Assembly (NCBI RefSeq): GCF_009796785.1 | Contig: NZ_CP047026.1 | Span: 3,454,501 to 3,518,500 of the forward strand | From: Polaribacter sp. L3A8 | GTDB lineage: Bacteria > Bacteroidota > Bacteroidia > Flavobacteriales > Flavobacteriaceae | DNA: 64,000 bases | Reading direction: 5' to 3' | Part shown: positions 15,390-23,956 of the stretch, piece by piece | Layout: each line of letters opens with the position of its first letter | Position numbering within the stretch: position 1 is the stretch's first letter | Program-made: the position numbers and the translations under genes | Notes under the pieces: model-generated | The model's input: the letters and a program-made list of their open reading frames with translations, nothing else | What the model was told of the DNA's origin: nothing | Databases searched by the model: none

Positions 15390-16589
15390 TTATACACGCA
15401 CGTTACCATCTCCAATAATATAATATTTATTGGTCACTAATTTTTTTAACCCTAACGGACCTCTGTGGTGTAATTTGTCTGTACTAATAGCTAATTCTGC
15501 GCCAACACCTAATTGCCCTCCATCTGTAAACCTTGTAGAAGAATTTTTATACACAGCAGCACAATCTACTTGTTGCATAAAACTTTCTGCATTTTCATCA
15601 TTTGTGGTCATTATTGCTGCAGAATGTCCTCCAGAATATTTATTAATCATTTCGGTTGCTTCGTCTAAATTCTCTACAGCACCAATACAGCATTTTAATG
15701 CTAAAAATTCTTCTTTCCAAACACTCTCTTCAGAAATTACAGTTTCGTCTGTTAATATTTCTTTAACGCTTTTATCAACTAGAATAGTTACATTTCTTTC
15801 TTTTAAAACAGCCTGTAACTCTTTTAATTTTTCCTCGTAATTTTCTATATTTTTATTAATAAGAATTTTATCTAACGCATTACAAGCAGAAATTTTAGCT
15901 GTTTTTGCATTAATAATAACAGCCAAGGTTTTGTTCCATTCTGCATTTTCATCAATATAAATAAAGTTATTTCCTCTACCGCTAATTAAAACGGCACAAG
16001 TTGCATGTTCTTTTACAAAATTAATTAAGCGTTCGCCACCTCTAGGTACAATTAAATCTAATTGTTCTGTTGGGTTTTTTAAAAACGCTTGTGTTTCTGT
16101 TCTATCCATTTGCAAGAACTTTATATAATCTTCACTTAGCTTATTTTCTATTAATGCTTTGTGCCAAAGAGCTACTAAGAATTTGTTACTATGTATGGCT
16201 TCTTTACCGCCTTTTAGTAAAATTCTATTATTAGATTTAAAAGCTAAAACGGCAGCTTCTACGGTAACATCGGGTCTAGATTCGTAAATAATCATAATGG
16301 TGCCAAAAGGAGCCGTTTTATTGGTAACTTTTAATCCGTTTTCTAAAGTTTTATGACTTATAATTTGATTTACTGGGTCTTCTTGCGCTTTTACTTCATT
16401 GATGGCTTTTATCATTCCATCAATTTTTTGATCGTTTAAAATCAAACGGTCAAACATTGCCTGATCTTCTTTATTAAAAGCATCTAAATCTCTTTTGTTC
16501 GCTTTTAATAATGCTTCTCGATTTTCATCAAGAATTCTGGTCATGCTTGTTAATACGTTATTTTTAATGGTTGTATTTAATAATTTCAT
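15390..16589 (-). CDS. proA: Glutamate-5-semialdehyde dehydrogenase (gamma-glutamyl phosphate reductase)
   Basis: Reduces gamma-glutamyl phosphate with NADPH to glutamate semialdehyde, the second step of proline synthesis. The ATG at 16589 gives 399 residues; the longer reading would overlap proB by 71 bases. An aldehyde-dehydrogenase fold is evident: IIYESRPDVTVEAAVLAFKS, ILLKGGKEAIHSN, VPRGGERLINFV, then AKISACNALDKILI containing the catalytic Cys, and STRFTDGGQLGVGAELAIST toward the end. It is the third gene of a proC-proB-proA operon, 10 bases after proB. Confidence 0.94.
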   Translation of the reverse strand: MKLLNTTIKNNVLTSMTRILDENREALLKANKRDLDAFNKEDQAMFDRLILNDQKIDGMIKAINEVKAQEDPVNQIISHKTLENGLKVTNKTAPFGTIMIIYESRPDVTVEAAVLAFKSNNRILLKGGKEAIHSNKFLVALWHKALIENKLSEDYIKFLQMDRTETQAFLKNPTEQLDLIVPRGGERLINFVKEHATCAVLISGRGNNFIYIDENAEWNKTLAVIINAKTAKISACNALDKILINKNIENYEEKLKELQAVLKERNVTILVDKSVKEILTDETVISEESVWKEEFLALKCCIGAVENLDEATEMINKYSGGHSAAIMTTNDENAESFMQQVDCAAVYKNSSTRFTDGGQLGVGAELAISTDKLHHRGPLGLKKLVTNKYYIIGDGNVRV

Positions 16590-16599
16590 CTTATAGGTT

Positions 16600-17370
16600 T
16601 TAAAGTGCCACTTTTGTACCGACAGACTTTCCGTCAATAATATCAATAATCGTGTTATCCCTTTTTCCATTTGCTATATAAGTAGGTATGTTGTTAGAGG
16701 CTGCTTCTTGTGCATAATCTAATTTAGAACCCATTCCGCCTCTACCTTCTCCAGGTTTCTTATTGCTATCTTTTATGTATTTGTCCAAATCTTCATCTGG
16801 ATTTACATTGGTAATTAAATTACTACTTTCTGCTTCTGGGTGTCCTGTATACAATCCATCAATATCGGTTAGAATAATTAATTTATCAGCATTTATTAAC
16901 TGAGCAATTAAACTAGCCAACTCATCATTGTCAGAAAACATAGACATGGTTACAGAGACTGCATCATCTTCATTGGCAATGGGGATGACTCCTTCGGCCA
17001 ATAAACCTTCGCAACAATTAATCATGTTTTGTCTATGCACACCCGGAGAAAAATCTCTTTTTGTTGGTAAAACTTGTGCACATTTCATTCCGTAATCATT
17101 AAAAATATTGTAATAATGACGCATCATTCTTGGTTGTCCAATGGCAGAATATACTTGTCTTCTTTGTGTTTCGTTTTCTATATTAGATTCTCCTAAAACT
17201 TCTTTACCAGCAATTACAGATCCAGAAGAAACTAGGATACAAATAATTCCACGTTCATATAATTCTGCAACCTGTTTTACTAAACGTCTTAAAACAGGTC
17301 TAACAATTCTGTTATCCCTATTTGTCATTACGTTGGTGCCTACTTTTATTACTATTCTTTCTTTATACAT
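16600..17370 (-). CDS. proB: Glutamate 5-kinase (catalytic domain only)
   Basis: Phosphorylates glutamate to gamma-glutamyl phosphate to start proline synthesis. The 256 residues contain VIKVGTNVMT at the N-terminus, LVSSGSVIAG, ANEDDAVSV, FSDNDELASLIAQ, LTDIDGLYT and GRGGMGSKLDYAQEA, all typical of the amino-acid-kinase fold. The C-terminal PUA domain of the E. coli enzyme (367 aa) is missing; shorter PUA-less forms are known. It is the middle gene of proC-proB-proA, 1 base after proC and 10 before proA, indicating coupled expression. Proline feedback inhibition is expected from the family. Confidence 0.93.
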   Translation of the reverse strand: MYKERIVIKVGTNVMTNRDNRIVRPVLRRLVKQVAELYERGIICILVSSGSVIAGKEVLGESNIENETQRRQVYSAIGQPRMMRHYYNIFNDYGMKCAQVLPTKRDFSPGVHRQNMINCCEGLLAEGVIPIANEDDAVSVTMSMFSDNDELASLIAQLINADKLIILTDIDGLYTGHPEAESSNLITNVNPDEDLDKYIKDSNKKPGEGRGGMGSKLDYAQEAASNNIPTYIANGKRDNTIIDIIDGKSVGTKVAL

Positions 17371-17371
17371 T

Positions 17372-18178
17372 CTAATGTTCTTTACCCATTTCTACAGCCC
17401 TGTTAAAAGCAGCAAAAGCAGCGTCTTTAATTAATTCATTTACATTATTATCTTCCATAGAATCTAATGCCGCACGTGTAGTACCACCTTTAGAAGCTAC
17501 TTTTTCCATCCAAGAATTTGGCGATAAGTTAGATTGATTAAATAATTCTACGGCGCCTGTAAAAGTCTGACTTACCAATACAGAAGAATCGTTTTTTGAA
17601 AAGCCCATTTTTAAGGCTGCTTCCATCATACTTTGCATAAAGTAAAATACATAAGCGGGACCACTACCAGAAATTCCTGTAGATGCATCAATCAATTTTT
17701 CACTACTTACTTCCATAGATTTACCTGTGGTATCTAATAGGCTTTCTACAGTTAATTTTTCTATTCTAGATACTTCTGCAGAAGTTACGTAAGAGGTTAA
17801 ACCTTTACCAATTTGTGCTGGTAGGTTTGGCATTGCTCTTACTATTTTGTTTAGTCCAGAATATTTTTTGATGTTTTCTATATTAACACCAGCCATAATA
17901 GATACAATAACCTGACCCGGTTTTGTAAAGGGTTTTAATGCTTTAAATAGGTTTTCTGCATGATATGGTTTTACTGCAATAAAGATAATGTCTGCTTTTG
18001 GTACACAGTCTTCTAGTTCCTTAAAGGCATCAAAGTGAGATATTTGGTTTAATTCTTCTAGCTTTTCTGCAGATTTGTCTAAAACCATGATGTTTTTTTT
18101 CTTTAACAATCTAGATTTAGACATTCCTTGGGCGTATGTTAGTCCCATGTTTCCTGCGCCAATTACTAATATTTTCAT
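17372..18178 (-). CDS. proC: Pyrroline-5-carboxylate reductase
   Basis: Reduces pyrroline-5-carboxylate to proline with NAD(P)H. The 268 residues start with the Rossmann motif ILVIGAGNMGLTYAQGM. DIIFIAVKPYHAEN, VSIMAGVNIENI and VRAMPNLPAQIGKG follow, and then the C-terminal dimer and active-site helix GISGSGPAYVFYFMQ and SKGGTTRAALDSM. It is first of the proC-proB-proA operon on the minus strand, with the next stop/start only one base apart. Having all three proline genes in one operon with proC leading is complete for synthesis from glutamate. Confidence 0.95.
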   Translation of the reverse strand: MKILVIGAGNMGLTYAQGMSKSRLLKKKNIMVLDKSAEKLEELNQISHFDAFKELEDCVPKADIIFIAVKPYHAENLFKALKPFTKPGQVIVSIMAGVNIENIKKYSGLNKIVRAMPNLPAQIGKGLTSYVTSAEVSRIEKLTVESLLDTTGKSMEVSSEKLIDASTGISGSGPAYVFYFMQSMMEAALKMGFSKNDSSVLVSQTFTGAVELFNQSNLSPNSWMEKVASKGGTTRAALDSMEDNNVNELIKDAAFAAFNRAVEMGKEH

Positions 18179-18224
18179 TTTGTTTGTATTAAGTGTTACT
18201 ATTTTTTAATTTTTATTTTGTAAA

Positions 18225-18662
18225 CTATTTGTGCAATGTCATTTGAATTTTTTTTGATTCAAACCCGTTTTTCTTAAATAATTCAATGGCATTATTATCC
18301 TTATGTATGTTTAGCGATAAGTTACCGTTGCAATAATTGGTTGCTTTTTTTATTAATTTTGTTGCAATTTTTTGTTTTCTAAAATCTCTGTGAACAGCGA
18401 GATAAGTTATCAGATTTTCTGATTGATACTCATTCATACCTGTTTTATTGATAATAATTGCGCCAATTATGTTGTCTTTTTCTTCTACAATAAATGCATA
18501 ACCACCTATGCTAGAAGTTTCTTTTGCGGCATATAAAAGAGACTTACGAATAGCTCTTTTTTCATTTTCACAATCTTCTAAATGTTCATATAAAAATTTT
18601 GAAATTTTATTAATATTTATGTATGACATCCTTGTAAAGGAATCAAAAGTTTTAATTATCAT
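18225..18662 (-). CDS. GNAT-family acetyltransferase
   Basis: A 145-residue single GNAT domain. YAFIVEEKDNIIGAIIIN gives the central strands, ITYLAVHRDFRKQKIATKLI the acetyl-CoA-binding motif A (R/Q-x-x-G/A type, here RKQKIA), and LSLNIHKDNNAIELFKKNGF the C-terminal motif B. Substrate unknown. An alternative start is the Met at residue 12 (18629), which also keeps the whole fold. It ends 46 bases before proC on the same strand and could be transcribed with the proline operon, but no functional link is evident. Confidence 0.75.
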   Translation of the reverse strand: MIIKTFDSFTRMSYININKISKFLYEHLEDCENEKRAIRKSLLYAAKETSSIGGYAFIVEEKDNIIGAIIINKTGMNEYQSENLITYLAVHRDFRKQKIATKLIKKATNYCNGNLSLNIHKDNNAIELFKKNGFESKKIQMTLHK

Positions 18663-19154
18663 TATAATTATTGATTTGATTTATCTAAAACGATAAATAA
18701 TGAAAAGCCGAAAAAGCTATGTAAAAACGTGTTAAACGAACTGTTTGTTTAACTAAAAAAAAGAAGGTGTAAGTTTTTAGACTGATTTCTAAAAACCTCT
18801 TACTAAAAATTGAATATTCTAATATTATTCAGTTTTTGTATCCTTGCTTAGAAGTACACAAAGGTACAAAAATGATATGCCACTGTCAAATTATATGGAG
18901 TTTAATAAAGGGAAGTGGGTGTTTTTACATTTTTAAATGTAGTTGAAATTGTGATAATTAAGTTGTTGAAAACGTTTAATTATCACCTGTGTTTACAGGT
19001 AATCTTGTTGGTTTTAAGTATCGCATTCATCCGAAGAAAGAATAGGTGTTTCGTTCTTTTATAAGATGGTATGATAAACTTAGAATTTAATTAAAACTAA
19101 TAGAAACGGACTGTGTTTGCTACGCTAGTAAAGCTTTCTGAATTGCGTTTTTTA
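18663..19154. other. Non-coding spacer of about 490 bases
   Basis: No credible ORF or RNA gene was seen. It holds an imperfect hairpin GTAAGTTTTTAG / CTAAAAACCTCTTAC (18769-18808) and a small ACCTGT-GTTT-ACAGGT inverted repeat near 18985-19000. The first could terminate or cap a transcript reading from either side. Nothing else was recognised. Confidence 0.45.
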
Positions 19155-19406
19155 TTAAAAAGGCTCTTTAGGTAATGCTTTTAAATTGTTATCATACCTA
19201 ATTTCGTTAAACGGTTTTTTATTCTTTATAACATCTAATAATTCTATTGCCATACATTGACTCATAAATTGTTTAGATTCTGTTTTGTTGTACCCTAATT
19301 CCATTAATCGTTTATAAGTTACATTGCTTTCTTTTGGATTATTATCTCTAATTTGATTCTCGATAATTTCAAAGATTTGATTTTTTAAAGGATCGTTCGT
19401 GTTCAT
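19155..19406 (-). CDS. Hypothetical helical small protein (83 aa)
   Basis: An 83-residue soluble protein predicted to be mostly helical: NQIFEIIENQIRDN, then VTYKRLMELGYNKTESKQFM, then AIELLDVIKNKKPFNEIRY and LKALPKEPF. The pattern of a small acidic-basic helical bundle ending in a Pro-rich tail is shared by conserved hypothetical proteins I recall in Bacteroidetes and Firmicutes, but no function is known. No signal peptide or Cys is present. It stands alone, 190 bases or more from other genes on its strand. Confidence 0.6.
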   Translation of the reverse strand: MNTNDPLKNQIFEIIENQIRDNNPKESNVTYKRLMELGYNKTESKQFMSQCMAIELLDVIKNKKPFNEIRYDNNLKALPKEPF

Positions 19407-19630
19407 TTATTTGTAGTTTTTATCTATCAATAGATTTCTGTATTTTTTAGAAATATAGCGATCTAAATAAGTTAGTATATAAAGTAGCTAAGTTATCGGT
19501 TTTAAGTTAAAAAACAAATTAGTTATTTATAAAACATGACAAAAATGCAGGCTTTTTCCTTTGGTATAGTTTTCGCATTTACCAACAAAGATTGTTATTC
19601 TTGTGTACGCAAGTATTTAAATTAAAAAGT

Positions 19631-19990
19631 ATGAAAACATTTTTAAAAATTTTATTAACAGCTTTAGCCGTAATTATTTTAGCAAAGATATTGCCAGGAG
19701 TTAGCGTAGGTGGTTATGGAGCTGCAATTATTGTTGCAATTGTAATTGCATTATTAAATATGTTTGTACGCCCAATTTTAATCTTTTTTACATTACCAGC
19801 TACTATAGTAACTTTAGGGTTATTCTTATTTGTAATTAATGCTTGCATTATTTTATTGGCAGATAAATTGGTAGATGGTTTTGCGGTATCAGGATTCTTT
19901 GCAGCCTTATTATTCAGTGTCTTACTATCTGTTTTTAGATCTGCATTGTTTACCTTATTAAATGATGACAATAAATCAATAGAAAACTAA
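19631..19990 (+). CDS. Phage holin family IV (YvlD-like) membrane protein
   Basis: A 119-residue protein with four hydrophobic helices (about 3-24, 29-50, 57-79 and 88-110) and very short loops. It contains the conserved NMFVRPILIFFTLPATIVTLG segment of the so-called mycobacterial 4-TM holin superfamily (PF04020). Despite the name, chromosomal members such as YvlD are not tied to phages and their role is obscure, possibly envelope stress. The ATG at 19631 begins the first helix; the reading from 19592 adds an unlikely polar extension. No phage genes are nearby. Confidence 0.82.
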   Translation: MKTFLKILLTALAVIILAKILPGVSVGGYGAAIIVAIVIALLNMFVRPILIFFTLPATIVTLGLFLFVINACIILLADKLVDGFAVSGFFAALLFSVLLSVFRSALFTLLNDDNKSIEN

Positions 19991-20020
19991 ATAACATTAC
20001 TGAAATAGAAGTATTTAACA

Positions 20021-20051
20021 TTTGTGCAATCAATTAAAATGATTAATTTTG
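20021..20051 (+). promoter_or_regulatory. Promoter for trigger factor
   Basis: TTTG at 20021-20024, 19 bases, then TAATTTTG at 20044-20051, matching the Bacteroidetes TTTG-N19-TAnnTTTG promoter exactly. The start codon is 31 bases downstream. Confidence 0.78.
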
Positions 20052-20082
20052 CACTCGATTTTTTTAAGATAAAAGACAAGAA

Positions 20083-21405
20083 ATGAATATTACAAAAGAA
20101 AACATTGATGCGTTAAACGCAGTTGTAAAAGTAGATATTGTTGCTGATGATTATCAAGCAAAAGTAACAGGTTTATTAGAAGATTATCGTAAAAAGGCAG
20201 ATGTTCCTGGTTTTAGAAAAGGACATGTACCAATGGGGATGATTAAAAAGCAGTATGGTAAATCTATCATGATAGATGAAGTAAATAAGCTTTTACAAGA
20301 GTCTTTAAATAAATTTATAACAGAAGAAAAATTAGAAATGCTAGGTAATCCTTTACCTAGAATGACAGAAGATTTTAATTGGGATGCAGCCGTTTTTTCT
20401 TTTGAATTCGAATTAGGTTTAGCACCTGTTTTTGATGTAGATTTAAAATCTAAAGAAAAAGTTACACAATATAACATTGTAGCAACAGAAGAATTACTTG
20501 ACGAAGAAGTTAAGAACATTCTAACTCGTTACGGAAAAGTAAGTGCAATAGAAGAAGCTGCTGAAGATTCTAATATTACAGGTACTTTTGTAAATGAAGA
20601 AAAAGAAATTAACAAAAAATCTACTTTTATAGTAAAAGACTTAAATGGTGATGAGAACATTGCTAAACTAGTTGGTGCTAAAGTTGGTGATGTAGTTGAG
20701 TTAGGTACTAAGAATTTATTTGAAGACGCTCATAAATTACAACACATTTTAGGTGTTGAGCATGACGTAATTCACGATTTAGATGTTACTGTAACTTTAA
20801 CGGTAGAAGAAATTACAAAAACAGAACCAGCTGAGTTAGACAAAGAGTTGTTTGATAAATTATTTGCAGACGGAAGTGTAACTTCTGTAACTGAATTAAG
20901 AGATAAAATTAAAGAAGACGCAGAAAAGCAATTTAAGCAACAAGGAGATCAACAATTATTAAATGCAATTACAGAGCATTTAGTAGAAAACACAAAGTTT
21001 GATTTACCTGCAGGTTTCTTAAAGAAATGGTTAAGAACAGCAGGAGAAAAACCTTTAACAGAAGAAGAAGCTACTGCAGAATTTGATAAATCAGAAAAAG
21101 GATTACGTTACCAATTAATTGAAGGTAAAGTAATGAAAGATAATGATATTAAAATAGATTATACAGAATTGGTAAACTATGCAAAAGGATTTATCCGTAC
21201 GCAAATGGCTCAATTTGGTAACATGAATCCAGAAGAAAAAGAATTGGATGATATTGCTGGTAGAATCTTACAAAACCAAGAAGAAGCTCAGAAATTACAA
21301 TCTCAATTAATCAGTCAGAAATTATTGGCTTTTTACAAAGAGAACATGAGTTTTAAATCGAAAGAACTTTCTTACGAAGACTTTATTAAAGAAGTGTATA
21401 AATAA
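20083..21405 (+). CDS. tig: Trigger factor
   Basis: Ribosome-bound chaperone that shelters nascent chains near the exit tunnel. The 440 residues show the N-terminal ribosome-binding signature GFRKGHVPMGMIKKQYG (about 42-58). A divergent FKBP-type middle domain (about 150-250, NITGTFVNEEK...VTLTVEEITK) follows, then a long helical C-terminal chaperone region. The FKBP part keeps little of the classical active site, so proline isomerase activity is doubtful; that is common in Bacteroidetes. Followed by clpP and clpX, the usual tig-clpP-clpX order, though a repeat and terminator separate tig from clpP. Confidence 0.92.
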   Translation: MNITKENIDALNAVVKVDIVADDYQAKVTGLLEDYRKKADVPGFRKGHVPMGMIKKQYGKSIMIDEVNKLLQESLNKFITEEKLEMLGNPLPRMTEDFNWDAAVFSFEFELGLAPVFDVDLKSKEKVTQYNIVATEELLDEEVKNILTRYGKVSAIEEAAEDSNITGTFVNEEKEINKKSTFIVKDLNGDENIAKLVGAKVGDVVELGTKNLFEDAHKLQHILGVEHDVIHDLDVTVTLTVEEITKTEPAELDKELFDKLFADGSVTSVTELRDKIKEDAEKQFKQQGDQQLLNAITEHLVENTKFDLPAGFLKKWLRTAGEKPLTEEEATAEFDKSEKGLRYQLIEGKVMKDNDIKIDYTELVNYAKGFIRTQMAQFGNMNPEEKELDDIAGRILQNQEEAQKLQSQLISQKLLAFYKENMSFKSKELSYEDFIKEVYK

Positions 21406-21407
21406 TT

Positions 21408-21471
21408 GTCATTGCGAGGAACGAAGCAATCTCTTCTTTAATTTACAGATTGCTGCGTACCTCGCAATGAC
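21408..21471. repeat. Long palindromic intergenic repeat (GTCATTGCGAGG type)
   Basis: Arms of about 25 bases: 21408-21432 (GTCATTGCGAGGA-CG-AGCAATCT) and 21447-21471 (AGATTGCTGCGTACCTCGCAATGAC) around a 14-base A/T loop. It belongs to a dispersed palindrome type seen in many bacteria, including Bacteroidetes. It directly follows the tig stop and could stabilise the mRNA 3' end. Confidence 0.8.
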
Positions 21472-21479
21472 TAGAAGAC

Positions 21480-21511
21480 AAAAACCTGAGTTGTTAGATT
21501 CAGGTTTTTTT
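21480..21511 (+). terminator. Terminator after tig
   Basis: AAACCTGA / TCAGGTTT stem with a 9-base loop and a T7 run, 75 bases after the tig stop and beyond the palindromic repeat. Confidence 0.8.
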
Positions 21512-21586
21512 AGCGACAAACTGAAAGAAAATAGTAAAAAATAGTTCTTATATTTACAGTATTAAACTTAAAACAGCATCACGAAA

Positions 21587-22249
21587 ATGGATTACGGAAA
21601 AGAGTTCGAAAAATACGCAACAAAACATCACGGAATTAACAGCAACTATTACGGTAAGATTACAAGTAGTGTAACGCCATATATTATGGAAGAGCGCCAG
21701 ATGAACATTACACAAATGGATGTTTTTTCTCGTTTAATGATGGATAGAATTATCTTTTTAGGAACAGGAATTAATGACCAAGTAGCAAACATTATTCAAG
21801 CACAATTATTGTTCTTAGAAAGTGTAGATGCTAATAAAGATATATCAATTTACATCAATTCTCCAGGAGGAGGCGTTTACGCAGGTTTAGGTATTTATGA
21901 TACTATGCAGTTTATAAAACCAGATGTAGCAACAATTTGTACAGGTATGGCAGCTTCTATGGGAGCCGTTTTAATGTGTGCAGGAGCAGCAGGTAAACGT
22001 TCTGCATTACCACACTCTAGAGTAATGATTCACCAACCTTTAGGTGGCGCACAAGGGCAAGCTTCAGATATCGAAATTACTGCAAGAGAAATTATAAAGT
22101 TAAAAGGAGAGTTGTATGATATTATTGCAAACCACTCTGGTCAATCTGTAGAAAAAGTACACAATGATTCTGATAGAGATTATTGGATGAAAGCAGACGA
22201 AGCAAAAGCTTACGGAATGATTGATGAAGTTTTAGCAAGAAAGAAGTAA
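21587..22249 (+). CDS. clpP: ATP-dependent Clp protease proteolytic subunit
   Basis: Serine peptidase forming the barrel that degrades substrates fed by ClpX. The 220 residues contain [11 protein letters not shown], the nucleophile Ser124 in [12 protein letters not shown], catalytic His149 in [10 protein letters not shown], and an Asp in DSDRDYW (194-200). Length is typical with a short N-terminal extension. It lies upstream of clpX on the same strand, 78 bases apart with a hairpin-forming repeat between, and downstream of tig. Confidence 0.97.
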   Translation: MDYGKEFEKYATKHHGINSNYYGKITSSVTPYIMEERQMNITQMDVFSRLMMDRIIFLGTGINDQVANIIQAQLLFLESVDANKDISIYINSPGGGVYAGLGIYDTMQFIKPDVATICTGMAASMGAVLMCAGAAGKRSALPHSRVMIHQPLGGAQGQASDIEITAREIIKLKGELYDIIANHSGQSVEKVHNDSDRDYWMKADEAKAYGMIDEVLARKK

Positions 22250-22268
22250 TTATTTAGCGATAAGCAAT

Positions 22269-22314
22269 AGGCTTTATGCGGTAAGAGCTGCATAAGGCAT
22301 AAGGCATAAAGCCT
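22269..22314. repeat. Inverted repeat between clpP and clpX
   Basis: AGGCTTTATGC (22269-22279) and GCATAAAGCCT (22304-22314) form a perfect 11-bp stem. Tandem GCATAAG units lie in the loop. There is no T tract, so it would not terminate but could set the clpP:clpX ratio by RNA processing; that is inference. Confidence 0.6.
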
Positions 22315-22327
22315 AAAGCCATTTAAA

Positions 22328-23566
22328 ATGTCAAAAGAAGAAAATTTAGAGTGTTCGTTTTGCGGACGAAAAAAAGCAGAAACAGACTTGCTGATTGCAG
22401 GGATGGATGCTCATATTTGCGATAAATGTATAGAGCAAGCACACGGTATTGTAGAAGAAGAAATTTCTGATGCAAAATCTGGCGACTTGTCTAAAGATTT
22501 AATGCTAAAAAAGCCAAAGGAAATAAAAGAATTCTTAGATCAATACATTATTGGTCAATTAGAAACTAAAAGAGCCATGGCTGTTGCTGTTTATAATCAC
22601 TACAAAAGATTATTACAGAAAAAAGACGAAGAAGATGATGTAGAGATAGAAAAATCTAACATTGTTTTAGTAGGAGAAACCGGTACAGGGAAAACTTTAG
22701 TTGCAAAAACAATTGCAAGAATGCTAAACATTCCTTTTGCTATTGTAGATGCAACCGTTTTAACACAAGCAGGTTATGTTGGTGAAGATGTAGAAAGCAT
22801 TTTAAGTAAATTATTGCAAGCTGCAGACTACGATGTAGAAAAAGCACAAAGAGGTATTATCTTTATCGATGAAATTGATAAAATTGCAAGAAAAGGAGAC
22901 AATCCTTCTATTACAAGAGATGTTTCTGGAGAAGGTGTACAGCAAGCTTTATTAAAATTATTAGAAGGTACAGTTGTAAATGTTGCACCTAAAGGTGGAA
23001 GAAAACACCCAGAGCAAAAATTTATAGAAGTAGATACTAAAGAGATTTTATTTATTGCTGGTGGTGCATTTTCTGGTATCGAAAGATATATAAGTAAGCG
23101 TTTAAATATGCAAGCTGTAGGTTTTGGAGCATCTTTAGATGATGATAAAGTAGATGAAGAAAACTTGTTACAATACATTATCCCTTCAGATTTAAAAGCA
23201 TTTGGTTTAATTCCAGAAATTATTGGACGATTACCAGTTTTAAGCTACATGAATCCTTTAGACGCTAAAACGTTAAGAGCTATTTTAACAGAACCTAAAA
23301 ATGCTATAATTAAGCAATACTCTAAGTTATTTACAATGGATGATGTTGCCTTTTCTATAGAAGAAGAAGCCTTAAATTATATTGTAGAAAAAGCAGTTGA
23401 ATATAAATTAGGCGCAAGAGGATTGCGTTCTTTATGCGAAGCAATTTTTACAGACGCAATGTTTGATTTACCAAGTTCTAACGAAAAAGAATTTAATGTA
23501 ACCAAAGAATATGCAGAAGCAAAATTATCAAACTCAACATTAAAGAAATTAAAGGCAGCTTCTTAA
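22328..23566 (+). CDS. clpX: ATP-dependent Clp protease ATP-binding subunit ClpX
   Basis: AAA+ unfoldase that recognises tagged proteins and threads them into ClpP. The 412 residues include an intact N-terminal zinc-binding domain with Cys9, Cys12, Cys31 and Cys34 (CSFCGRKK and ICDKCIEQ), Walker [16 protein letters not shown], Walker [12 protein letters not shown], the pore-region GYVGEDVES, and the C-terminal [10 protein letters not shown] sensor 2. It follows clpP. The retained zinc site contrasts with the lost zinc ligands of dnaG and accD in the same window. Confidence 0.97.
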   Translation: MSKEENLECSFCGRKKAETDLLIAGMDAHICDKCIEQAHGIVEEEISDAKSGDLSKDLMLKKPKEIKEFLDQYIIGQLETKRAMAVAVYNHYKRLLQKKDEEDDVEIEKSNIVLVGETGTGKTLVAKTIARMLNIPFAIVDATVLTQAGYVGEDVESILSKLLQAADYDVEKAQRGIIFIDEIDKIARKGDNPSITRDVSGEGVQQALLKLLEGTVVNVAPKGGRKHPEQKFIEVDTKEILFIAGGAFSGIERYISKRLNMQAVGFGASLDDDKVDEENLLQYIIPSDLKAFGLIPEIIGRLPVLSYMNPLDAKTLRAILTEPKNAIIKQYSKLFTMDDVAFSIEEEALNYIVEKAVEYKLGARGLRSLCEAIFTDAMFDLPSSNEKEFNVTKEYAEAKLSNSTLKKLKAAS

Positions 23567-23572
23567 GTTTTT

Positions 23573-23672
23573 TTAGGCGTTACCACAAGGGTCAGGCTTT
23601 TGCACTCGCTTTTTTTGTAGAAAAACAAAAAAGAGCTCAAACAATTGCGCAATCCTTAACGCGTATAGCTAA
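23573..23672. repeat. Flavobacterial intergenic repeat, second copy
   Basis: GGCGTTACCACAAGGGTCAGGC, then CACTCGC, then CAATCCTTAACGCG, matching the element at 15213-15302 in order of its conserved blocks. The middle differs, with an A/T-rich hairpin TTTTTTTGTAG / AAAAACAAAAAAG. Confidence 0.6.
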
Positions 23673-23716
23673 CTAAAAAAAGGAAGTCTATAAAAATAAT
23701 TTTTTTAAATTTATAC

Positions 23717-23753
23717 AAACCTCAAAGGTTTTAAAAACCTTTGAGGTTTTTTT
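23717..23753 (+). terminator. Terminator after clpX
   Basis: AAACCTCAAAGGTTTT / AAAACCTTTGAGGTTT stem of 16 bp followed by T7. This hairpin sequence is also a common dispersed element in flavobacteria. Confidence 0.8.
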
Positions 23754-23956
23754 GGTTTACAATGGGTTAATCTAATGATATTTGAAAATAGAATAAAAAA
23801 ATGTTTTATTTTTGAGTTGCCTCAGGCTTTAGCCTGTGTTATATATAAGGAGTAGATTAATGGCTTTAGCCAAATTATAAAAGATCTGTAGTTTACATTA
23901 TTTAAAAAATAAGCCTTCCAAAACCTGTTAGGTTTAAAAAGCATAAACAACAACAA

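Larger units (their letters stand above)
23567..23956. other. Repeat-rich spacer between clpX and dnaG
   Basis: About 390 bases without a gene. It contains a second copy of the flavobacterial GGCGTT...GGGTCAGGC element (23573-23672) and a strong hairpin terminator (23717-23753). A third repeat-like stretch, GCCTCAGGCTTTAGCCTG (about 23819-23836), is echoed by TGGCTTTAGCCA (about 23861-23872). These are dispersed non-coding repeats by composition; nothing coding was recognised. Confidence 0.6.

Noticed and set aside
18663..19154. A small RNA gene in the long spacer
   Set aside because: The hairpins are short and imperfect, and no promoter of the N19 form was found.
19631..19990. A prophage because of the holin name
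   Set aside because: Only this one gene resembles a holin; no phage structural, replication or integrase genes are near. The family is chromosomal in many bacteria.
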